9,720 nt of DNA from an uncultured beta proteobacterium (GCA_903834645.1 CAILKA010000353.1:1-9720); one strand, 5' to 3'; positions 1 through 6,572 are shown, counted from the first letter of the stretch. Numbers and translations: made by a program. The notes: generated by a model not told the origin, from the sequence alone.

Positions 1-1286
1 CGTGAGCCGTCGCGCGTCCACACGCCGGCCACCAGCCCGTAGGGCGTGCCGTTGGCAATCGCCACCGCCTGCTCCTCGTCGTCGAAGGCAATGAGCGCCT
101 GCGCCGGGCCGAAGATCTCTTCTTGCGCCAGGCGGTGCGTGGCGTCGAGCTCGGCCAGCAGCGTGGGCGCCACCCAGTAGCCGCCTGCGGGCAGGTCGGC
201 CCCCAGGCTCGCCTGCGCGGCCACCTGCACGCCCCCCTCGCGCACCAGGTCGAGGTAGCCCTGCACGATCTCGCGCTGGCGCGCCGAGATCACGGGGCCC
301 ACGTCCGGGTCGCCGAGTGCCGGGCCCACGCGCAGCGCGCGGTAGCGCTCGGCCATGCGCGCGCGCACGGCGTCGTAGACGGGGCGCTGCACGAGGATGC
401 GGCTGGCGGCCGAGCAGGTCTGGCCGGCGTTCTGGATGCCGGCGTTGACGAGAAAGGGCAGCGCCGCGTCGAGGTCGGCGTCGGCAAACACGATCTGCGG
501 GCTCTTGCCGCCGAGCTCGAGCGTGACGGGCACGGCGTTGCGCGCCGCCGCGATCTGGATGAGCCGGCCCACCGCCACCGAGCCGGTGAAGGAGATGTGG
601 CGCACGCCCGGGTGCGTGGACAGCGCCGCCCCCGCCTCTTCGCCCAGGCCGGGCACGACATTGAGCGCGCCGTCGGGCAGCCCCGCCTGCTGCGCGATGT
701 GTGCAAAGGCCAGCGCCGTGAGACACGCCTCCTCGGCCGGCTTGAGCACGCAGGCGTTGCCCATGGCCAGCGCCGCCCCGACGCTGCGCCCGATGATCTG
801 CATCGGGTAGTTCCACGGCACGATGTGCGCCGTCACGCCGTGCGGCTCGCGCCAGGTGAGCGCAGCGTACCCGTGGGCAAAGGGGATCGTCTCGCCCATC
901 ACCTTGTCGGCCGCGCCGCCGTAGAACTCGAGGTAGCGCGCCAGTGCTACGGCGTCGGCGCGCCCTTGCTTGAGCGGCTTGCCCACGTCCAGCGCCTCCA
1001 GGCGCGCCAGCGCATCGGCCTGCTCGAGCACGAGCGCGCTCATCTTCATCAGGATGCGCCCGCGCTCGGTGGCGCTCAGCATCCCCCAGGCGCCGGCGCG
1101 GCGGTCGTCCAGCGCCGCCTGAGCGGCCTGCACGGCCGCATCGATGTCGGCGGCCTCGCCGCGCGCGATGCGCGCCAGCTCGCTGCCGTCTGAGGGGTTG
1201 GCCAGCGCCAGCGTGCGGCCGCTCGAGCAGGCGCGCCAGTGCCCGCCGATCAGGATCTGTGTGGTGTCGAAGCCGAGGTCTTGCAT
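1..1286 (-). CDS. NAD(P)+-dependent aldehyde dehydrogenase, C-terminus cut by window edge
   Basis: Oxidises an aldehyde to the carboxylic acid with NAD(P)+ in the cytoplasm; the substrate cannot be read from sequence. The visible 428 residues carry the full set of ALDH superfamily motifs: PWNYP at 157-161 (Asn159 stabilises the oxyanion), LKPAEE at 181-186 (cofactor-binding Lys182), FTGSVAVG at 233-240 in the Rossmann fold, LELGGKSP with general base Glu257, GQTCSA with nucleophile Cys291, and EEIFGP at 389-394. Family members are about 480-500 residues, so some 50-70 C-terminal residues lie left of the window. The overall look resembles the betaine-aldehyde/aminobutyraldehyde class, but that is weak. 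The ATG at 1286 is the only start nearby in frame: the codons just upstream offer no ATG, GTG or TTG. No convincing Shine-Dalgarno precedes it. It is divergent from the permease pair 74 bp away, so the two may share a control region and possibly a pathway. The gene is intact as far as visible. Confidence 0.95.
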   Translation of the reverse strand, partial: MQDLGFDTTQILIGGHWRACSSGRTLALANPSDGSELARIARGEAADIDAAVQAAQAALDDRRAGAWGMLSATERGRILMKMSALVLEQADALARLEALDVGKPLKQGRADAVALARYLEFYGGAADKVMGETIPFAHGYAALTWREPHGVTAHIVPWNYPMQIIGRSVGAALAMGNACVLKPAEEACLTALAFAHIAQQAGLPDGALNVVPGLGEEAGAALSTHPGVRHISFTGSVAVGRLIQIAAARNAVPVTLELGGKSPQIVFADADLDAALPFLVNAGIQNAGQTCSAASRILVQRPVYDAVRARMAERYRALRVGPALGDPDVGPVISARQREIVQGYLDLVREGGVQVAAQASLGADLPAGGYWVAPTLLAELDATHRLAQEEIFGPAQALIAFDDEEQAVAIANGTPYGLVAGVWTRDGS

Positions 1287-1360
1287 GGAAAGGCTGCCAA
1301 AGCGGGTGGAGCTCGAGGAGCGGGGAAGGCCGGGCTGGCTTTAGGGCATCATTGTCCGCG
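1287..1360. promoter_or_regulatory. Divergent spacer between aldehyde dehydrogenase and permease genes
   Basis: This 74-bp spacer must hold the start signals of both the leftward aldehyde dehydrogenase and the rightward permease pair. On the plus strand CATCAT at 1347-1352 is a 4/6 match to the -10 consensus, 8 nt before the ATG at 1361, but no good -35 box is visible. AGGG at 1343-1346 could instead serve as a Shine-Dalgarno for an alternative in-frame TTG start at 1352. On the minus strand I see no clear promoter boxes or ribosome binding site. No strong inverted repeat is evident. The region call is inferred from gene layout. Confidence 0.4.
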
Positions 1361-2323
1361 ATGGGTCCGTTCCTGCTGCGGCGCTTTGCCACCTTCGTCG
1401 CCACGCTGCTCGTGGCCTCCTTCGTGGTCTTCGCGGTGCTCGAGCTGCTGCCGGGCAACGCGGCCGAGGTGATCCTGGGCGACACGGCCACGCCGGAGTC
1501 GGTGGCGGCGCTGCAGGCCAAGCTGGGCCTGGACCGGCCGGCCACGACGCGCTACGCGGAGTGGATCGGCGAGCTGCTGCAAGGGCGCACCGCGCGCAGC
1601 ATCAGCTACGACACGCCCACGGCCGAGCTCATTGCCGAGCGGCTGCGCGTGACGGTGCCGCTGGCGCTGCTGGCGATGACCATCACGGTGGTGCTGGCGC
1701 TGGGCCTGGGCCTGTACGCCGCCTCGCGCCACAACACCTTCGGCGACCTGGGCGTGATGGCCGCCAGCCAGGTCGGCATCGCGATCCCGAACTTCTGGTT
1801 CGCGATCCTGCTGATCCTGTTCTTTGCGGTGAAGCTGCAGTGGGTCAGCGCGGGGGGCTTTCCGGGGTGGACCGAGGATGAAGGCGGGGGGCCGTGGGAG
1901 GGCCTGAAGGCACTCGTGCTGCCGTCCGTCGCCCTGGCCCTCGTGCAGGCGGCGATCCTGGCGCGCGTGACGCGCTCGGCGGTGCTGGAGGTGATGCGCG
2001 AGGATTTCGTGCGCACCGCGCGTGCCAAGGGCCTGACGCGGCGCCAGGCGCTGTGGCGCCACGTGCTGCGCAACGCGATGATCCCGGTGGTGACGATCAT
2101 GGGGCTGCAGTTTGCCAACCTCATCACCGGCACCATCGTCGTGGAGAACGTCTTCGTGCTGCCGGGCATCGGGCGGCTTGTCTTCCAGGCCATCAGCAAC
2201 CGCGACCTGGTGGTGGTGCGCGACGTGGTGATGCTGCTGGCGGCGGTGGTGGTGGTCGTGAACTTCCTCGTGGACGTGCTCTACGCCCTGATCGATCCGC
2301 GGCTGCGCCGCGCGGGGGGCTGA
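1361..2323 (+). CDS. Peptide-type ABC transporter permease, DppB/OppB family
   Basis: One of the two membrane subunits of an inner-membrane ABC importer of the dipeptide/oligopeptide/nickel class. The 320-residue length is normal for DppB-like proteins. The N-terminus (FLLRRFATFVATLLV) is the typical first membrane segment, followed by a periplasmic loop to about residue 95. Further membrane segments lie near 98-120, 132-158, 185-205, 240-262 and 288-312. The cytoplasmic EAA loop that contacts the ATPase is at 215-239 and reads DFVRTARAKGL followed by WRHVLRNA. The family signature around VENVFVLPGIGRL is at 261-272. Upstream codons are open for 34 residues but look non-native, so ATG 1361 is preferred. 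An in-frame TTG at 1352, preceded at 5 nt by AGGG, is a real alternative adding three residues. The second permease starts 1 nt after its stop, so they are co-transcribed. Substrate is unknown: no binding protein is in view. Confidence 0.93.
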   Translation: MGPFLLRRFATFVATLLVASFVVFAVLELLPGNAAEVILGDTATPESVAALQAKLGLDRPATTRYAEWIGELLQGRTARSISYDTPTAELIAERLRVTVPLALLAMTITVVLALGLGLYAASRHNTFGDLGVMAASQVGIAIPNFWFAILLILFFAVKLQWVSAGGFPGWTEDEGGGPWEGLKALVLPSVALALVQAAILARVTRSAVLEVMREDFVRTARAKGLTRRQALWRHVLRNAMIPVVTIMGLQFANLITGTIVVENVFVLPGIGRLVFQAISNRDLVVVRDVVMLLAAVVVVVNFLVDVLYALIDPRLRRAGG

Positions 2324-2324
2324 G

Positions 2325-3167
2325 GTGGCCGAGCCCGGGTTCTGGCGTCGCGCGCTGCGCCACAAGAGCTTCGTGGCCGGGGCGCTGCTCACGGCGCTGC
2401 TGGCGGGCATGGCGCTGCTGTCGCTCGTGTGGACACCCTACCCGCCGGCGGAGATCGACATCCCCGCCAAGCTGCAGCCGCCCAGCCTTGCGCATTGGCT
2501 CGGCACCGACAGCCTCGGGCGCGACATCGCCTCGCAGATCCTCGTGGGCTCGCAGAACTCGATCGTCGTGGGCGTGATCGCGGTGGGCATCGGCCTGGTG
2601 GCCGGGGTTCTGCTCGGGTGCCTGGCTGCGGCGCGCAAGGGCTGGGTGGAGGAACTCGTGATGCGCGGCAGCGACTTCGCCTTTGCCTTTCCGGCGCTGC
2701 TCACGGCGATCATGCTCACCGCGATCTACGGCCCGGGCCTCGTGATGAGCATCGTGGCCATCGGCATCTTCAACGTGCCGGTGTTCGCGCGCATCACGCG
2801 CGCCTCGGCCAACGCGGTGTGGGCGCGCGAGTTCGTGCTTGCCGCGCGCGCCGCGGGCAAGGGCCCGCTGCGCATCACGCTCGACCACGTGCTGCCCAAC
2901 ATCGCCAGCATGCTCGTCGTCCAGGCCACGATCTCCTTTGCCACCGCGATCCTGGCCGAAGCCGCGCTGAGCTACCTCGGCCTGGGCACCCAGCCGCCGC
3001 AGCCCAGCTGGGGCCGCATGCTCAACGAGGCGCAGGCGCTCGTCTTCCAGGCTCCGATGCTGGCCGTCTACCCGGGCGTGGCGATCGTGCTGTCGGTGCT
3101 GGGCCTGAACCTGATGGGTGACGGCCTGCGCGACCTGCTCGATCCCAAGCTTGCGCGCCAGCGCTAG
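2325..3167 (+). CDS. Peptide-type ABC transporter permease, DppC/OppC family
   Basis: Second membrane subunit, expected to pair with the preceding DppB-like protein to form the translocation channel. It is 280 residues, within the family range. After a short cytoplasmic N-terminus there is a membrane segment near 16-36. Then comes the DppC-specific periplasmic motif HWLGTDSLGRDI at 57-68, followed by segments near 78-100, 116-135, 138-158, 197-215 and 246-264. The EAA loop around residues 168-193 has REFVLAARAAGKGPLRI. SYLGLGTQPPQPSWG at 216-230 is the conserved periplasmic hallmark near the C-terminus. The start is GTG at 2325, one base after the upstream TGA, a layout that supports translational coupling. 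No ATP-binding subunits follow; the next gene is convergent, so the ATPase and binding protein must be encoded elsewhere. The TAG at 3165-3167 directly abuts the stop of the convergent regulator gene. Confidence 0.93.
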   Translation: MAEPGFWRRALRHKSFVAGALLTALLAGMALLSLVWTPYPPAEIDIPAKLQPPSLAHWLGTDSLGRDIASQILVGSQNSIVVGVIAVGIGLVAGVLLGCLAAARKGWVEELVMRGSDFAFAFPALLTAIMLTAIYGPGLVMSIVAIGIFNVPVFARITRASANAVWAREFVLAARAAGKGPLRITLDHVLPNIASMLVVQATISFATAILAEAALSYLGLGTQPPQPSWGRMLNEAQALVFQAPMLAVYPGVAIVLSVLGLNLMGDGLRDLLDPKLARQR

Positions 3168-3172
3168 CTAGC
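3163..3172. other. Abutting convergent stop codons within palindrome GCTAGCTAGC
   Basis: The TAG of the DppC-like gene (3165-3167) and the TAG of the leftward AraC-family gene (plus-strand CTA at 3168-3170) touch with no base between them, inside the 10-bp perfect palindrome GCTAGCTAGC. There is no intergenic DNA here, and no GC stem followed by a T tract on either strand. Transcripts from the two sides must therefore run into the opposite gene or end by Rho. Confidence 0.9.
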
Positions 3173-4085
3173 CGGCCCAGCCAGGCCCGGAGCCGCCCAG
3201 GCGTGCCATCGCCCAGGCGCGGTAGACCCAGAAGGCCTCGTCGCCGAGCATGCCGCGCATCAGCTGCACCGGGCTGAAGCCCGTCAGCCGCCGGGTCTCC
3301 CGGCAGAGGTGGGGCTGGTCGGTGTAGCCCGCCAGGAGCGCGACCTCGCGCCAGTCGAGCTGGTTGCGCCGCAGGAGTGCGGCCGCGTGCACGAGGGCTG
3401 CCTCGGCCCGCGCCTGGGCCCGCAGCATGCGCGGCGTCAGCCCGGTCCAGGCTCGCGCCAGGCGCTCACGTTGGCGCTCGCCCACGCTCCGTTGCGCCAG
3501 ACGCGCATCCAGCCCCTGCCACCAGCCCAGCAGCCCCGAGTTGCCGCCCGCCCCCGAGGACACATCGTCACCCTCATGCAGGAGGGACTCCACCGCTCGC
3601 GCCCGCTCCTGACCGGACATGCACGCCTGCACGCCGCGCGTCAGCGGCGAGGCTGCAGCGCCGCACCACTCGCACGCAGGAACCAGCCGGTCCTTCCAGG
3701 CCGCCCAGTCGGTGTGCGTCCGGGCGTGCCAGGCCTCGGGTCGAAGCATGACCACGGTGAGGTCCGCATCGGGTGCGTGCATGAGAGTCTGCGGCCGCTC
3801 GCGCGGACCGCTCAGGTACAGGCCCGCCGGCAGGGCTGCCTGGCCCGGCGCGGGGGCCCTGGGCGGCTGGGCGGGTTCCGCCTGGACCCAGATCAGCAGC
3901 CCGGCCGGCACCGCAGGCAGGTGGGTCTGCCCGCAGCCTGCCAGCGCGCCGCGCCGACTGGGCGAGGCGCGCACCAACGTGCCCAGCACGGCCGCCTCCG
4001 TGGGGATGGCGGGCAGGTACGCCCGGGCGGGCGCCAGCGTGCGGCAAGTCGCCGGGCGGCGTCGGGGTGTGGCCGCAGTGTCCAT
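3168..4085 (-). CDS. AraC-family transcriptional regulator
   Basis: Predicted DNA-binding activator of 305 residues. The C-terminal part (about 200-280) is the AraC/XylS helix-turn-helix region: RERLARAWTGLTPRMLRAQARAE at 206-228 covers the first unit. The second unit at 244-278 is well conserved (DWREVALLAGYTDQPHLCRETRRLTGFSPVQL region, with the GY-D-HL-RE-R--TG-SP pattern). The linker between the units looks about ten residues shorter than in canonical AraC proteins. The N-terminal 150 residues, with LYLSGPRERPQ at 89-99, look like a small sensory domain of the kind seen in DUF6597-type regulators. This part is not confidently assigned. The ATG at 4085 is chosen because the open frame further upstream lies in the control region and then antisense to the divergent lipoprotein gene. 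There is no Shine-Dalgarno, but TAGACT sits 8 nt before ATG, suggesting a leaderless mRNA. The divergent DUF6351-like gene is the most likely target, besides itself; this is inference. Confidence 0.88.
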   Translation of the reverse strand: MDTAATPRRRPATCRTLAPARAYLPAIPTEAAVLGTLVRASPSRRGALAGCGQTHLPAVPAGLLIWVQAEPAQPPRAPAPGQAALPAGLYLSGPRERPQTLMHAPDADLTVVMLRPEAWHARTHTDWAAWKDRLVPACEWCGAAASPLTRGVQACMSGQERARAVESLLHEGDDVSSGAGGNSGLLGWWQGLDARLAQRSVGERQRERLARAWTGLTPRMLRAQARAEAALVHAAALLRRNQLDWREVALLAGYTDQPHLCRETRRLTGFSPVQLMRGMLGDEAFWVYRAWAMARLGGSGPGWAG

Positions 4086-4170
4086 GGAAACCCAGTCTAG
4101 GGAATGCCCTCGAAGGTCGGAATCGTTCAATACCCTGAGTCGATGAACACCTAGATTGGTGGGAGCAGGC

Positions 4171-4200
4171 TGCCGCGGCAAGCACCCTTGGCCGGGTGCT
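4171..4200 (+). repeat. Two adjacent palindromes in the leader of the DUF6351-like gene
   Basis: TGCCGCGGCA at 4171-4180 is a perfect 10-bp palindrome. It is immediately followed by a perfect 7-bp stem, AGCACCC (4181-4187) and GGGTGCT (4194-4200), with loop TTGGCC. Both lie between the candidate -10 box at 4152 and the ribosome binding site at 4227, so both would be in the 5' untranslated RNA. There is no following T tract, so this is not a standard terminator. It could stabilise the leader, act as an attenuating structure, or be a protein-binding site. Confidence 0.55.
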
Positions 4201-4226
4201 GCGCCAGCCCCGAGGCTCAGCACACT

Positions 4227-4231
4227 GGAGG
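4227..4231 (+). promoter_or_regulatory. Strong Shine-Dalgarno GGAGG fixing the lipoprotein start
   Basis: GGAGG lies 4 nt before the ATG at 4236 (longer match GGAGGAG, 4227-4233). It decides the start against an in-frame TTG at 4188 that sits inside the leader hairpin and would place charged and polar residues ahead of the signal peptide. It is the best ribosome binding site in the window, in contrast to several neighbours that have none. Confidence 0.75.
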
Positions 4232-4235
4232 AGAC

Positions 4236-6572
4236 ATGAGGATCAAGCGCTTGGGATGGAAACCGGCCGCGGCGGGCGTCGCGGTAGTGGCTCTGGCCGC
4301 GTTGCAGGCCTGCGGCGGCGGCAGCAGTGGCGGCGGCGACACCGCACAGGTGCAGGCTGCGCCCGAGATTCGCGTCCTGTCCTCCCGGGCCGAGTACGTC
4401 AGCGGCGGCAACGCCTTGATCGAGGTGACGCTGCCCGCTGGTGCCGACAGCACGAAGTTCACGCTGACGCTCAACAACCTGGATGTGGCCTCGCAACTCA
4501 CCTGGGATGCCGCGGGCAAGCGCTACATGGGCCTTTTGCGGGGGCTCCAGGATGGAGCCAACGTCGTCATCGCCTCCTTTGGCGAGCGCAAGGCACTGCA
4601 AGTGCTCACGAATTACCCGGCCACCGGGCCGATCATCTCCGGCGTGCACCAGAGCCCCTACATCTGCCAGACCGAGGCCTTCAACTTGCCTGATGGCACA
4701 AAGCTCGGCGTGGCCACCGACGCCAACTGCTCGGCACCCACCAAGGTTCAGTACCTGTACATGGCCAAGGGCGCGACCGCGCTAAAGGCCATGACCAGCA
4801 CCTCCGCCCTGCCGGCAGACGTGGCCACGACCACGAACACTCTGGGCGTGGTCGTGCCCTTCGTCGTGCGGGTGGAGACGGCCACCGTCAACCGCGGCAT
4901 CTACCAGACGGCCGTGCTGCACGACCCCACCACCGACCCGGCCCCGACCCCCATGGCCTTGCCCAAGGGCTGGAACAAGCGGCTCATCGGCGTGCACGGC
5001 AGCGGCTGCACCGGGGGCTGGAACATCCAGGGCGCGGCGCTGGGCGTGAGCACCTACACCGGCGACATGCTGCCACGGCTGGCCGAGGGCTACGCAGTCT
5101 TCACCAACACGCTCAACCACCCGAGCAACAGCTGCAACGCCACGCTGGCTGCCGAGACGACGATGATGGGCAAGGAGCGTTTCGTCGAGACCTTCGGCGT
5201 GCCTGTCTACACGGTGAGCACCGGGTGCTCGGGCGGGGCGTACACCACCTTGCAGGTGGCCGACTCGATGCCCGGCATCTTCGACGGCGCGCTCATCAGC
5301 TGCACCTATCCCGATGCGCTGTCCATCGCCATGTCGGGCATGGACTCCAAGCTGCTGGCGCGCTACTTTCTCGCCAGCAACACGGCTGGCCTGACGATCG
5401 CGCAGATGTCCACGCTGTCGGGCCACAACCCGGAGAAGTCTCCCGCCGCCGGCTTGCCGGCTTCGGAGCGCGCGCTCTTTGACCTGGCGATGCAGGCCAG
5501 CCGCACCGACCCCGTCACCGGGCGCACCGAGGCCATACCCCGCAGCTGGCTGCTGGGCACCTACAACCCGGCCGTGTGGAATGCCGCCGTGCCGGCTGCC
5601 GCGCGCTACCACCCGACAAACAATCCGCGCGGCACCCGCGCGACCGTCTTCGATGCCGCTCGCAACGTCTACGGCATCGACGCGGCCAGCGGCTTTGCCC
5701 TGCGGCCCTTCGACAACGTGGGCGTGCAGTACGGGGTGAACGCGCTCAACGCCGGCCAGATCACGGTGGCGCAGTTCCTCGACCTCAACGAGAAGGTCGG
5801 CGGCTACGACGCCGACGCCAACCCCACGGCCGCACGCACGGTGGGCAATGCCGGTGCGATCCAGCGCGCCTACCAGAGCGGCCTGCACCTGGGCGGCGGC
5901 GGTGGCCTGGCCTCGATCCCGATCCTCGACTACACCGGGATCATGGATGAGGCACAGTTCTATCACTATCAGTGGTACCACTTCGCGGTACGCGAGCGGC
6001 TGCGCGAGGCCAACGGCAACGCCGACAACCACGTGATGTGGCGCGGCGGATCGAGCGCCTGGGAGCTCTACGTGGCGCCCACCGACATCAGTCGCGCCGT
6101 CTCGGCCAAGGCTGCCGCTGACGGCTGGACCACCTTCATCGCCTGGATGGAGGCCTACACGAAGGATTCGAGCGCGCGCACGCAGCGCGAGAAGGTGATC
6201 GCCAACAAGCCCGCGACGGCGGTCGACGGGTGCTTCACGAAGTCGGCCACGCCCAGCTTCATCGCCGAGCGCCAGACCCTGAGCAGCCTGCCCGACTCGC
6301 AGTGCAACACGCTGTGGCCTTCCTGGACCGCCCCGCGCATCGCCGCTGGCGGGCCTGTATCGGCATCCGTCCTGAAGTGCGAGCTCAAGGCCGTGAGCGC
6401 GGCCGACTACAAGGTGACCTTCACCGCGGCCGAGTTCGATCGGCTCAAGGCCATCTTCCCCAGCGGCGTGTGTGACTGGTCCAAGAGGGGCGCTGGGCAG
6501 ACGGGCGTGGTGCCCTATGCCTCCTTCGGTCCCTCGCCGGTGAACCAGATCTACGACATCCGGCGGCCTTGA
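4236..6572 (+). CDS. DUF6351-like exported lipoprotein, putative alpha/beta-hydrolase esterase
   Basis: The role is unknown; the sequence suggests a secreted or surface ester hydrolase of 778 residues. The N-terminus is a lipoprotein signal peptide: basic MRIKR, hydrophobic 11-22, lipobox LQAC with Cys26, then a Gly/Ser-rich tether. Residues 45-130 look like a beta-sandwich domain. The central domain holds HGSGCTGGWN (254-263), NTLNHPSNSCNA (291-302) and TVSTGCSGGAY (326-336). In the last, Ser332 is the likely nucleophile in an esterase-type GCSGG elbow. Candidate acid and base are Asp565 (ILDYTG) and His599 (NADNHVMW), both tentative. Cysteines at 145, 165, 258, 300, 331, 356, 666, 690, 714 and 746 suggest periplasmic or extracellular disulfides. 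The C-terminal block (about 665-760) has the conserved-looking SQCNTLWPSW and FPSGVCDWSKRG. The assignment to DUF6351 is from memory of that family's motifs. The divergent AraC regulator probably controls it. Its 3' end overlaps glgX by 22 bp. A tannase/feruloyl-esterase relative is the main alternative. Confidence 0.88.
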   Translation: MRIKRLGWKPAAAGVAVVALAALQACGGGSSGGGDTAQVQAAPEIRVLSSRAEYVSGGNALIEVTLPAGADSTKFTLTLNNLDVASQLTWDAAGKRYMGLLRGLQDGANVVIASFGERKALQVLTNYPATGPIISGVHQSPYICQTEAFNLPDGTKLGVATDANCSAPTKVQYLYMAKGATALKAMTSTSALPADVATTTNTLGVVVPFVVRVETATVNRGIYQTAVLHDPTTDPAPTPMALPKGWNKRLIGVHGSGCTGGWNIQGAALGVSTYTGDMLPRLAEGYAVFTNTLNHPSNSCNATLAAETTMMGKERFVETFGVPVYTVSTGCSGGAYTTLQVADSMPGIFDGALISCTYPDALSIAMSGMDSKLLARYFLASNTAGLTIAQMSTLSGHNPEKSPAAGLPASERALFDLAMQASRTDPVTGRTEAIPRSWLLGTYNPAVWNAAVPAAARYHPTNNPRGTRATVFDAARNVYGIDAASGFALRPFDNVGVQYGVNALNAGQITVAQFLDLNEKVGGYDADANPTAARTVGNAGAIQRAYQSGLHLGGGGGLASIPILDYTGIMDEAQFYHYQWYHFAVRERLREANGNADNHVMWRGGSSAWELYVAPTDISRAVSAKAAADGWTTFIAWMEAYTKDSSARTQREKVIANKPATAVDGCFTKSATPSFIAERQTLSSLPDSQCNTLWPSWTAPRIAAGGPVSASVLKCELKAVSAADYKVTFTAAEFDRLKAIFPSGVCDWSKRGAGQTGVVPYASFGPSPVNQIYDIRRP
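6551..6572. other. 22-bp antisense overlap of two convergent gene ends
   Basis: The DUF6351-like gene ends with TGA at 6570-6572 while the leftward glgX reads on to TAG at plus positions 6551-6553. The last seven codons of each gene, stop included, are therefore antisense to the other. No terminator hairpin with a T tract is visible on either strand around the junction. Confidence 0.85.

Larger units (their letters stand above)
4086..4235. promoter_or_regulatory. Divergent control region between AraC regulator and DUF6351-like lipoprotein
   Basis: This 150-bp spacer carries the start signals of both genes. For the leftward regulator, TAGACT (plus positions 4094-4099) with a weak TTCCGA -35 (4117-4122) at 17-bp spacing ends 8 nt before ATG. 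For the rightward gene, TAGATT (4152-4157) is a candidate -10 without a good -35 at normal spacing, which would suit an activator-dependent promoter. The two -10-like boxes lie in near-identical inverted 10-mers: CCAGTCTAGG at 4092-4101 and CCTAGATTGG at 4150-4159, one mismatch. Between them GTTCA (4125-4129) and TGAAC (4144-4148) form a small inverted repeat with a 14-nt spacer that could be an operator. All assignments are by eye. Confidence 0.45.

Noticed and set aside
123..1193. A 356-codon plus-strand open frame across the aldehyde dehydrogenase
   Set aside because: The opposite strand encodes all ALDH catalytic motifs in one unbroken frame, so this frame is a composition-driven shadow.
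1259..1360. Extension of the DppB-like protein by 34 residues upstream
   Set aside because: The added residues overlap the start of the divergent aldehyde dehydrogenase and do not resemble the family N-terminus, which begins at MGPFLLRRF.
1349..2410. A 353-codon minus-strand open frame across the DppB-like gene
   Set aside because: The His/Arg/Gln-rich product has no domain, and the plus strand encodes a clear permease with membrane segments and EAA loop.
4188..4235. TTG 4188 as start of the lipoprotein gene
   Set aside because: It lies inside the leader hairpin, has no Shine-Dalgarno, and would add 16 residues before a normal lipoprotein signal peptide. ATG 4236 has GGAGG 4 nt upstream.
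4086..4649. Upstream extension of the AraC-family frame into the lipoprotein gene
   Set aside because: The extra 188 codons are antisense to the signal peptide and N-terminal domain of the lipoprotein and cross the control region. The regulator-like sequence begins after ATG 4085.
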